Shown here: positions 36,801 through 45,774 of the stretch, one piece after another
Position numbering within the stretch: the stretch's first letter is position 1
Layout of the letters: each line of letters opens with the position of its first letter
Assembly (NCBI RefSeq): GCF_019649055.1
Contig: NW_026570235.1
Coordinates: 496,001 to 560,000, forward strand
DNA: 64,000 bases
Source: Paramacrobiotus metropolitanus
Lineage: Eukaryota > Tardigrada > Eutardigrada > Parachela > Macrobiotidae
Reading direction: 5' to 3'
Notes under the pieces: generated by a model
The model's database searches: none
What the model was told of the DNA's origin: nothing
The model's input: the letters and a program-made list of their open reading frames with translations, nothing else
Position numbers and translations under genes: made by a program

Positions 36801-39097
36801 CTACTGTACGTCAAAGTTGTATATATAGATATACGTGTAGCTTTTTGTACAAATACTGCATAAAATTATCTACAGGTAAATAATTTTGTTTACAGAATTT
36901 TGGCTAGCGGTTGTTCTCAGCACGATATCGCAATTCGATATCGACTAGGAAAAAGCACCGTCAACAAAATTTTTAAAGAAACTTTGGAACTCATTTGGGA
37001 TCTTTTGCGTAAGGAACACGTGCCGGCACCTACGCTAAAAACATGGGCAAAAAGCGCTGAGGATTTCGAACGACGGTGGAATTTTCCAAATTGCTGCGGC
37101 GCTATCTTTGATAAACATCATTGGTTGCGTTCCCCACCATTCCTTTGACCTTTTGCCGCCCGTTCCTGTTGGCTTATATTTGAATGCGTTGCGGAATCGG
37201 GAGCGCAGACTTTCCCAAACGTTTTTAACATCTTTGACAGACCGTTTCTTGTCCACCAGTGCGGCCACTTCTTTCCATGCAGCCGCCTTCTTCTGTCGGT
37301 CTCTGAATTCTTCGGTACCACGATCCCACAAAACCGGACGGTCTCCCACTGCGTCGATCAAGTTCTCTTCAAGCTTTTGCTCCTCAGCGGTGGGTACTTT
37401 AGGCGGCATTTTATTCCAAGGTTTTTTTGGGTAATTGTTAAAAAATTATTTATTGATACGAAGTATACAGCAAAAATATTTTGCGTTACGAGGTACTGAA
37501 ACTAATTAAAATCCCAATCATCCTACAAGATCCTACAAGGCTGGTACTACACGAAGTTGCTTTTCTATCTGTGCAAATGGTAGCTTGCCAGATCCGGAAT
37601 AAATTAGCATTTTATTGCACCCGGATGAAACCGTACTATGGTTTTGGCAGAGGAATGACCTTTTATTGTTGATGCTACGTAATAACTAATTGCACAAATA
37701 CAATCAATGTCTGTTTTTGAAATAATCACAACCACATCCGGATGCTCGGTATTGGTCAATTCCTTCGCACTTGTGCGAAGGAGGAAGAAAAATCCCCTCC
37801 CACCAAAAACGGTGCGAAGACGCTCTTCGCACTCGTTTTAAGAAAAAAGTGCGAAAGGCGCTCATACTTTTTGTTCGATGCGAAGGATCCCTTAGAACAT
37901 TTTGCGCTCACACTTATTAGCACTTTTCGTCTTCGCACTGTGCGAAGGCCTTCGCACTTGAAGTGTGGCCCTAGCATAACTCGTAACTCTCCTGTACAGA
38001 TTAACAAAATTTGTCTGTGTTTGGACCAAAAGTAAATCTAACGGCCCAGAGTCACAATCCAAAACTCATAATTAACTTTTTTGACGTGATACCACATTTA
38101 CCACATTACAGCATTAAAAATGAGTTTTTCAGTTCCACTACGGTGTTCAATTTCTTTCTTGGCACGGAAGCGTACTCGACTCACGATTGGACGATTGTTT
38201 TTCTGCTGAGTCATGGCTAATTTTTTACGCGGCTCTCGATTACCCGACGCGCAACAGTTACCCAAATGTAATTGACCTCCACCATTATGTGTAAATCTGC
38301 AGTCCGAGCTGCGAAATTTATATACTCATTTCTCATAAAGATTATCTTAATAAACTACGTATTAAACTAAGTTAGAACCCGGCACATTAATACATTACGA
38401 GAACATCCTACGAGAACATTAATACATTACGAGTAGTGTAAGGCCCGTAGTGGGTAGGGTTCTTATTATGCCGCGATAGTACATTATAGCGATAATACTA
38501 CTCGAGTAATTTTTATCTGTTCGATAGAATCTCTGTAATACGTGTACTGTAGCGAAAGAAATTATTTCTGTTCTTACATAATATATGTACTAGTATTATC
38601 TAATGCACAACAGAAAATTTTGTATAAGTAACGTTTATACGAGTGTTTTACGAGTATTTTCTACAATATGGTTTTGATATCGTAATGCATATCTATATAT
38701 ATGAGCCATACCTTGTGGATTTATCATCATCGGCGAAAACCGATCCCGACATTACCAGCTCACAAGTAGGAGAACTGGCTATGGAATAATCCAGATCGCC
38801 GCTGCGGCTTAAATGCCGGCAATGGATGATCAGCGACATGGTGGAAAAATTCGTCAAGATAGGTGTTGGCGACGAAATGGAAATGAATGGAGTGCGTGGT
38901 TCCTTGGCGGATTTCCGTCGCCGTCGCCGAAATAATTGTGTTACTAGGCGTACTACGCGTAACTTCTTAAAGCTACCTGTAAAGAGTGTCACGAAGGATG
39001 GCGTTTGTTGCACTTTAACACTTGATCTCTTATTAGACCATCATGTATGGCTAATTTTATACTCGCACTTACCGGTACTACGAGGCAAAGTGGACAT
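27890..39097 (-). CDS. CRACD/KIAA1211-like protein (capping-protein-inhibiting regulator of actin dynamics family)
   Basis: Five exons join in frame on the minus strand: 39097-39073, 38976-38712, 33142-32944, 32157-31753 and 30103-27890. Start MSTLPRST; then a basic stretch (TQLFRRRRRKSAKEPRTPF) like the FFGKKKK region of CRACD proteins. Exon 3 has LRSVSHDSVFQPDNF, matching the SHDSIFIPD block; exon 4 has DAARHRIAVKPKNRRPKSY, matching the AAKHKLAVKPKKQR block. The large last exon is disordered, with GSPSGINFRRTLQ (family GIKLRRT block), PPIPPK (SH3-ligand type), repeated LRKVS sites, and near the end EVPSWVILAQEKRKRL, matching the family's PxWxxLAxxKxK motif. About 1040 residues. Vertebrate CRACD binds capping protein and promotes actin polymerisation; I could not identify a clear capping-protein-binding motif, so that activity is not assured. 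Start and phase agreement across all four introns is good. Confidence 0.78.
36411..37148 (+). pseudogene. N-terminal part of a Harbinger (HARBI1-like) transposase
   Basis: Exon 1 starts MRPNILPKKRLLL at 36411 and includes DPQRHFNYFRMSRSTFDILF and SPEERLALTIR, the typical Harbinger N-terminus. After an intron of about 165 bp it continues ILASGCSQHDIAIRYRLGKS (helix-turn-helix-like) and VNKIFKETLELIWDLL. The frame reaches WNFPNCCGAIFDKHH, where active copies have a GAIDGKHI-type motif with the first catalytic Asp, and then stops at TGA 37146-37148. About 190 residues instead of 350-400; the rest of the DDE domain is absent, so it cannot be an active transposase. Confidence 0.85.
37035..37409 (-). 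pseudogene. Truncated MADF (Myb/SANT-like) protein of the Harbinger element
   Basis: The minus-strand frame MPPKVPTAEEQKLEENLIDA starts at 37409. It continues RPVLWDRGTEEFRDRQKKAA and VKDVKNVWESLRSRFRNAFK, a recognisable MADF domain as in the second protein of PIF/Harbinger elements. After KRSKEWWG (near 37130) the reading runs into sequence that is antisense to the transposase and ends at 37035. The last 25 or so residues are therefore probably a deletion-junction tail. It overlaps the transposase ORF tail to tail. Confidence 0.8.
38384..38440. repeat. Short direct repeat (ATTAATACATTACGAG units)
   Basis: CATTAATACATTACGAG occurs twice, 34-35 bp apart, with ACGAGAACAT between, in the CRACD-like intron just outside the transposon block. 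Too short to classify. Confidence 0.5.
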
Positions 39098-41834
39098 TTT
39101 TTTACAGAAGGTACAACGGGCTCCGGACAGATCAAGCGCGGATATAAACTGGGAAGCCCTCGAGTAAACAGTTTGGCTGACAGATTGACTTGCACTGCTC
39201 ATTAATCAGCGATGAGAAAAAATTATTTTAGTCCTGCTGACTCCTGCAAGAAAACCGAATCGATTCACTTTGCTATTATAATTATGGTGATTCGCCAATC
39301 GGCATCACGGTTTTATCAAAGCACAGAAAGTACTTCGAGCTTATCTTAATTTTAAATTTGCCTTTCTCTTTATTTAATGCAAATTTTTCGAGGTATACGT
39401 AATTATTTATTACCGAGCAGATCCAATAAAAAACCAATTGATAAGGCAATGCACATACGGATGTAATCTGGAGAGAAAAAGCGTGCTTGCAGGTTTTGCT
39501 CAACCTTGGACACAGCCTTGTGTCGGCGAAAAAAAGCAATGCGCACGCGCACAGCACGGTACGTGCATAAAAAGGATGATGGCGGAAACAATTAACGATA
39601 AGCAACAAGAGTAAGCAGTCAGATTTGACTGTGTCTTTTATTTTCGGCAAAATAATACCGCTAATTACAACTGCAAAAAGTTGGCGTAAGCAAATACAGG
39701 AAAAAGTATTAAACATGCACCACGTGTTTATGCACAATACTGTATTGTCACTTAGAGGTTGCAATGTTATGACAAAATGCGTATGTGTTAAAAAATTTAT
39801 ATATATAATCGTCGAATCGTCGAATGACTTCTGCAGCAGGAGCTGATAGCGATTATGTCAAATATTAAAGAAGAAATATGTATCTAATGGCAAGTTGTAC
39901 GAATACTACCAGACAATAAAAGAACACAAAACAATAAATATGCAGCTACTAAAATTTTATTAGTAATATTTATCTTCAGTACGAGACTACGAGTATCCAT
40001 GCAGATGCTTACAAGCTCCCTAATACCGCATCGTTTTTGCGTAAATTTTCGGATAAGCTTAAATAGCTATGCATTGATGCAGGAACTTCCCATTTTTTAA
40101 TACTTCGTACTGTTAAGCACTTCTACGGTGAAAGTCTCAAAATATACTCGTGTCAAAAACGGTTTCCCAGCCTTACAGGTACCTGTATCCACTCATTTTG
40201 ATCACAAGTAAAATCCGGTGAAAGACGTAATTTTATTGTGAACAAATCTATAACAACAATATTCTATGACGCTGCTGTACCTGCTTCGTGTGGCTTCCCA
40301 GCGGAGAGTTAAATGGCATTGGTACAATAGCCGAAGATTTCGAAATCCCTGTTCTGTCCATTACTCCCCATTCTTGCGTAATTTTCACAAAGCATGCAAC
40401 CAAGATTCCGGGAAATAAAGAAAATTGTTGTCAGATCTCAGCGTTAGTTCACTTCATTTCGCAAATAGAAATATTATTCATATTTTATGACTGCCGTGTC
40501 CAGCTGACCAACGAGCATCTCGAGATGTTCGCAAAATCAATATGATACCAGCGGAGATTAATCAGCGGAGATTAATGACACAATGGCAAGAGCGGCGCGC
40601 ACAGGTTACGCTATAAGGTTAACGTTGGCCTTGAATAGGTCATGGATCAGCTTTCCTAGCACCTCAAATAACATCATGCCCAAGAATAATCAGTTGGCAA
40701 AGCTAGACTCGCGACAAGTAAAACAACAGAGAAGGAACATCACGGCCACTGATTGCTAAATCGTCCGCGGGATACAGTCTGAGCAACTGCCACCGATCAA
40801 TGCTGGACAAACAAACATACACACGCATGCAGGTTGCAAAAAATGCCGGCTTTATTAGCGTATGCCGTTTTGGCCAACCAGCAAGATTGCTCTTGATTAT
40901 CTTTGTCGTACTGTAAATGTGGTTGATATCCATTTAGTCAGCAAACTGGAATGGCTAACAAAACAAATGACGGTGTCAATACAAACCCACTGTACAATGC
41001 TTGTACGCGGCGTTTGTGCAATTAAAATCTCCGGTGGGTGAACAAACCACTACAAAAAAGCGACATGACCTAACAATAAAAACAGAATTTTCAGTTATTG
41101 TCTGATTCTGGAAATAAATTCAGTAATGCAAACTTTACTTTAAAACATATAGCAGGTTATCACCGGCATACAACTAACTGCCTTTTAAAATTCACAGAAC
41201 GATAACTGAGTCGAAAAGAGCTTTCGTACAGCATCTACATTGTTTACCTAAAACCGCTGCGCCTAAAGAATATCTACAAACATGGAAACCGCTTTAACAA
41301 ATTCCACGGTATTTATGCAGAATACGCAGCACCAACCCTAAAGATGGGCAGGAAGTCTTATCCGGCTGAATTATCTATACATCATCGGCTTAAAACGTAA
41401 GATCAGTCGTTTTAAGTGTGGGATAATCTCGTGGATATGCATCGCTGTGCATGCAAAACAAACAGCACACGTACAAATGTATACAAAAGATTTACGCATA
41501 GTTATGTTAAAAACACAGTGGAGTCCGGCGCTCTTTTAAAAAAATTGAATGCATCGAACGACAGCGAACGCTACACTTCCATGTTGTGCCGGTATAGTAT
41601 GCGCTACTCATGGCCACGCTCACGTAAATTGTCTCGTATTTCGCACTCCGGACAGACAGGTCTAGGATGTTGGGTATAATTTAAACACAGATTGCATATC
41701 AAAGCTGCATATAGAATTTTTATTAAGAAGTTAACCATTTAAAAAATCGAAGCGTTAAACAACAGTAAAGCACAGGGATCGGATGTGGACTAGAATTGAT
41801 CAATACGATTATTCCCCAACATACAGTCAACACT
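39098..41834. other. Intergenic region between 53BP1 and the CRACD-like gene
   Basis: 2.7 kb without a supported gene. A plus-strand ORF of 87 codons (41416-41679) and several minus-strand ORFs show no family motif and no splice context. A small tandem duplication (CAGCGGAGATTAAT twice) is at about 40552-40577. A TTTATT at 41719-41724 (AATAAA on the minus strand) is a plausible poly(A) signal for 53BP1. Promoter of the CRACD-like gene expected near 39.1-39.5 kb. Confidence 0.4.
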
Positions 41835-44708
41835 TTAGTCGGAAAAAACGAAAGGTTGGAAATCGACAGCACGTTTCTGGATAATACACTGAATAAGCCA
41901 CTCGGATCCTAAAACTGCCAGCCCGGCACTTTTTGCAGCATCTAATATCTTCCGGAGTGACAGTTCATCTTTTGCTTCATTTTCGTCCATCAGGATTAAA
42001 GTGCACGACTTTATGTCTGTAACGTGTACTATCGTTACGTTACTTTACATAATTATTATCTTTTTCTCGCTCTTAGCATCATTGCCATGCTTACATCACG
42101 ACAATAAAATTTTACTGTTTTTCAGCTAATTGCTTCTTTCACTTGTAAAACAATGCTTACTTTGAAACTGATTCTTTTCGTCCAGGACAACGGCTACCGC
42201 TCCCGATTTGGAAACCTTTAGAGTCTCCGTATACATGTCGTTAAACCATCGTTCACCGCATAACCCAATCTGCATACCTTCCAGCGGGATCGAACAAGAC
42301 TGCCTACAAACAGAATGTTGGTGTAAGGTGACTGAGAAAAGAAAACCATCAAACGTTTAATCATAATTATAATACTTACTGGTTAGTACATGCCGATGGC
42401 AGACTGTGATACGTAGCGTAAATTTGTAAAATACGCCATGTGACAATAATGCAGCAGTATGCCGCTAGAATAAACAAATTACACACGAAAATACTTGGGA
42501 TACAAATATAATGCCAATCATACAATGCCAAATTTTACCATAAAAACATTTTTTTCATTCTTTACCAGCCAACTAACTCTCCGCTAGGTCTCGCAATGCC
42601 AGCCGGAAGTAGGAACTGAGTATAGTCGAACAAATGGTTGGAATTATAAACCGCATCCACCCATTTCTCCGAAATACAGGGAATGCTTGCTGCAAGGCAC
42701 TGTAGATACTTCACCGTACGCAAAAATTCTGGAGCGATTAAGAGTTTTTCTCCTGTATCCTAAATTTGGCAAACGAAAATAAATGAAACTCATTTGTAAA
42801 CGAATTTTTGAATTCAAATATTTGCCTCAAGGAAATCGCTGACATTGTTTACGATTTTTCCGCCCATTGTTACAATTTTCCCGATAAGTTGATCCCGTTT
42901 TTTCCATGATGGAATTCGATTAGCCTGGGTAATGATCAAAGTATATCCAGCTAGCAAGTTAGGATCTGCACAAAAATTGACAGATAATCAAACCCACAAA
43001 TCATTTTTTGTGATGTAATGCTAGAATATAACAGTAATACTATAGAATAGTAAAATGCTGTACAACTGGCTATCAATCGGTTGCATAATTACCAAATTCA
43101 TAGGCACTGCAGTATACAAAGCGGGAAATGCTAAAATTAACTGCCTTTGCACATTTTTTTAGATTCTAATAAAACTTACCTGTAGAAGTATTGTTTACCG
43201 GTCGTTTTGGACTAGATTCAGTGCGCTCTTCGGAAGATAGAACGGAGACAGATCTTTTTGAAAAACCTGGATCACCTGAAAGGAACGGTAGTGTCGGTTA
43301 GGTAATGGAACACTTTAGCCGTCATTCAATATTATTGTTTTCATATTTGGTCATTCGACCAAGGTAATTAATTAATTAATCTGCCTATACAACTGGCTGG
43401 CAGCAATGAACTGCAACACTTCAGCAGTCAGGTGTACCCAGATATTAGTCTCATATAAATTATATACTATCTGCAAAAAAAAAATTACGACATGGCTAAA
43501 GGTCATGCAGCGCGAATAAATTGCAGTCAACGGGTACTAAATATTATTCCAGCTTACGTGCTTCTGTACGAGTATGGTTTTGATGCGCTGCTGAATTCTG
43601 ACGTCTCTGCAGAAACTTGTTCAACTTTGAGCCTTTAATCATAATGTCCTTTATATGGACCCTGTTAGAAAAGTGCATGAGCCAGTGCCGAGAAATTTGC
43701 CACTGCGGCCACTCCTGTACATAATTGCGCGCCATTTCGTTGAAATATATTCGTGTAATTCACTGTACCGTGGACTTACTGTATGATGGCGCCTTTCAGA
43801 GTCCGGCAGGTATGGGAGTTCTCGTCGCCCACATGGGTGATAACGGCATCCTCGTAGAACTGTTGCTGCTGCTGGGAAATCAGATGAACTAACAATCCTT
43901 CGCCCAGTATATCTTTTGGCAGTCGGATTTCTTGCGGAGCCAGCAAGGCATGGGTTTTATCCTCGCACCAAGTGACACTATACCGGCTACTCAACACAAA
44001 GCGCTTTTGGCTAGCTTACGATTAATATTAATAACATTAAGTAATAATTGTGTCCAACGCTCTAAAAGCAGAAGAGAATTCGAATTAAAACTGTGCATCA
44101 TTATAATAGATTCACAGTTAACTTTACTTGCGGCGCTGACTACGAAACCGCGCCTTCATCAGCTACACCGCCTATACCCAAAATATTAAGCAATATTACA
44201 AAACATAGCAGCAATTTTTTTCATTATAAAAGCTTACAGAATTTTTACGAGCAGTTCTATTGTACACAGAAGATGTTATCAATTTCAGGCTCTTACTTGC
44301 TCGTTTGAACGTAATGACGAATTACTGCCGCGTACCATCGCTTGTCGCCATTGCACAACCCGAACACATAAGTTCCTGTCACAAAAGTGGGCAAAATATC
44401 AGAAATCACACAGGAAATAGGAAAACGTTGGGTAGGATGATTACTTGTACAGAAAAACTCCGGGCCGGTCACCGACACATTATTCGCAGATTCGCATTGT
44501 ACAAATATACCGTACAACACGATGTTTGCATCGTTCATGTTGAATAGAACTGGGATCGACTATATTATAGAGTCGGTCCTGATAGAGCATATCCGCTACA
44601 TTGTGCAGCTACGACCTATGTACTAGTACCTGGAGAGTAATCATGCGACGGACTTCCGTCTTCAGAGATCATCGAAGAAACTTCCGAGATTACGGTAGAA
44701 TCAGCCAT
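41835..44708 (-). CDS. TP53BP1: 53BP1 homologue: tandem Tudor and tandem BRCT domains, very short N-terminus
   Basis: Minus-strand exons: 44708-44630, 44375-44297, 43989-43780, 43661-43558, 43275-43180, from 42965, then several short ones to TAA 41837-41835. Exon 1 starts in a strong ACCATGG context (MADSTVISEVSSMISEDGS). It splices in phase to the Tudor module: GTYVFGLCNGDKRWYAAVIR, YSVTWCEDKTHALLAPQEI, LPKDILGEGLLVHL, YEDAVITHVG. A basic/Ser linker has ESSPKRPVNN. BRCT1 has DPNLLAGYTLIITQANRIPS, RTVKYLQCLAASIPCISEKW and YTQFLLPAG, very close to 53BP1 (YFLCLASGIPCVSHVW, YRNYLLPAG). BRCT2 ends GLAVLGSEWLIQCII. 53BP1 reads methylated histone H4 at DNA breaks and favours end joining. This one is about 400 residues against 1972 in human, lacking the long S/TQ-rich N-terminus. 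The intron after VNNVSDFLE appears to use a GC donor. Confidence 0.88.
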
Positions 44709-45774
44709 GGTAAATCTACGAAAAATATCGCAGTTTTAACAAAAACGATTGCAAAGGCAAGGCGTGGCACGGAGAGCAATCAAACAAGGAGTTTCAGCGC
44801 TGTGCCTGGATTAATGGATAACTCGAAACTAGTCAACTATAAAATTGAAACAAAATGGCAAGGGGCGCTTAACAGTTAATAACTAGTAAAACTAATATTA
44901 ATTCTGTAAGTGCAATATTATAGTATAAAAACAAAAATGTTTATAAAACTGACGATGATAGTCATAGGATCGCGTTGTAGCTCTTGTAATTAATAAGGAT
45001 GCGATCGGCCGCAAAACATGACTGGATTGACCATGCGCCCAGGTCAGTAGTGTCGGAAGACCTGCAACTTGGAAGTACAGTAATCATCCAGTGATCCACT
45101 GCGAATTTTGTTACCTAGGAAACAATAATCCCAGCATGTTAAATTGTTCAAATTGTGAAGTTATTTAAGCAAGTACGAGCATTAATTTACCATTAGGATT
45201 CCGGGCATGCAGCCCTGAATACTTCCTTTTACCGTTTTACATACTAAATCTTCGGAATGGAACCTGGACGTAAGTATTAGTACTGTAAGTATAATTTAAT
45301 ATACTGTACTGGTACTGTACGTGTACAGTACCCTCGATCGTGCAGTGCAGCTGCGCAAGGTGCAAAATAAATACACACTGCCCATGCACTACGCGTTCCT
45401 GCGCCATGACCCGAATGCACCTTTCCACTGTTGTTCCGTTGCGACTCGCGCAATCGAAAACCCTGAGAAATCAAACGATTGCGTAAACGTTTGATAACGA
45501 TTCATTTCATAGATTTTAATTTTTACAATAGACAATCAAAAAGTGAGGTTTTGTTCTTGTGATTATTGATTTATTTAATTATTAGTAATAAAGCTTAAAG
45601 AGTTAGCGATGTGCATTTTATAACTTTTACTACCCAACAGTCACATTGTGTACTGTCTCATGGTGGAGTCAGCAGGAATCGTTTTTTACTTATCTTTGAA
45701 TCGGTCCTAATTTACGTACAGTACTTTGGTGTGTCTAGTCAACGAAAGAGCCACGGCTGCGAGAGCCACGGGAG
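44709..45774. promoter_or_regulatory. Divergent upstream region of 53BP1 and the KIF23-like gene
   Basis: The two coding starts point away from each other 1.07 kb apart. The interval has a GTAC-rich stretch (about 45270-45335) and an acceptor-like TTTTTCGTAG (minus strand) just before the 53BP1 start. That fits a non-coding first exon or an undetected upstream coding exon. No other gene is supported. Confidence 0.35.

Larger units (their letters stand above)
36066..37976 (+). mobile_element. PIF/Harbinger DNA transposon, internally deleted, 1911 bp
   Basis: Terminal inverted repeats begin TGCTAGGGCCACACTTCAAG at 36066 and end with the reverse complement at 37976. They are flanked by a 3-bp direct repeat TAA (36063-36065 and 37977-37979), the target duplication typical of PIF/Harbinger. 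Subterminal copies of TTCGCACxx repeats occur at both ends (about 36110-36160 and 37760-37965). Inside lie the start of a Harbinger transposase (+) and, convergent to it, a MADF/Myb-like protein (-), the two proteins of this superfamily. Both are cut short near 37105-37125, which implies an internal deletion. The high match of the TIRs suggests a fairly recent insertion. Confidence 0.9.
35867..38284. mobile_element. Older inverted-repeat DNA element interrupted by a Harbinger copy
   Basis: The ends TGGTGGAGGTCAATTACATT (from 35867) and their reverse complement (ending 38284) form terminal inverted repeats that stay similar for about 65 bp (GTTGCGCGTCG and ACGCGTAAAAA also match). Removing the 1.9 kb inserted transposon leaves about 500 bp with no ORF, the size of a MITE. 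A short foldback (GCGCTTCGACGTCGAAGCGC, 36022-36041) lies inside. It sits in the 5.6 kb intron of the CRACD-like gene. The target duplication is unclear. Confidence 0.8.

Noticed and set aside
41416-41679. 87-codon plus-strand ORF between the CRACD-like gene and 53BP1
   Set aside because: No motif, no plausible promoter or splice context, and composition like intergenic DNA.
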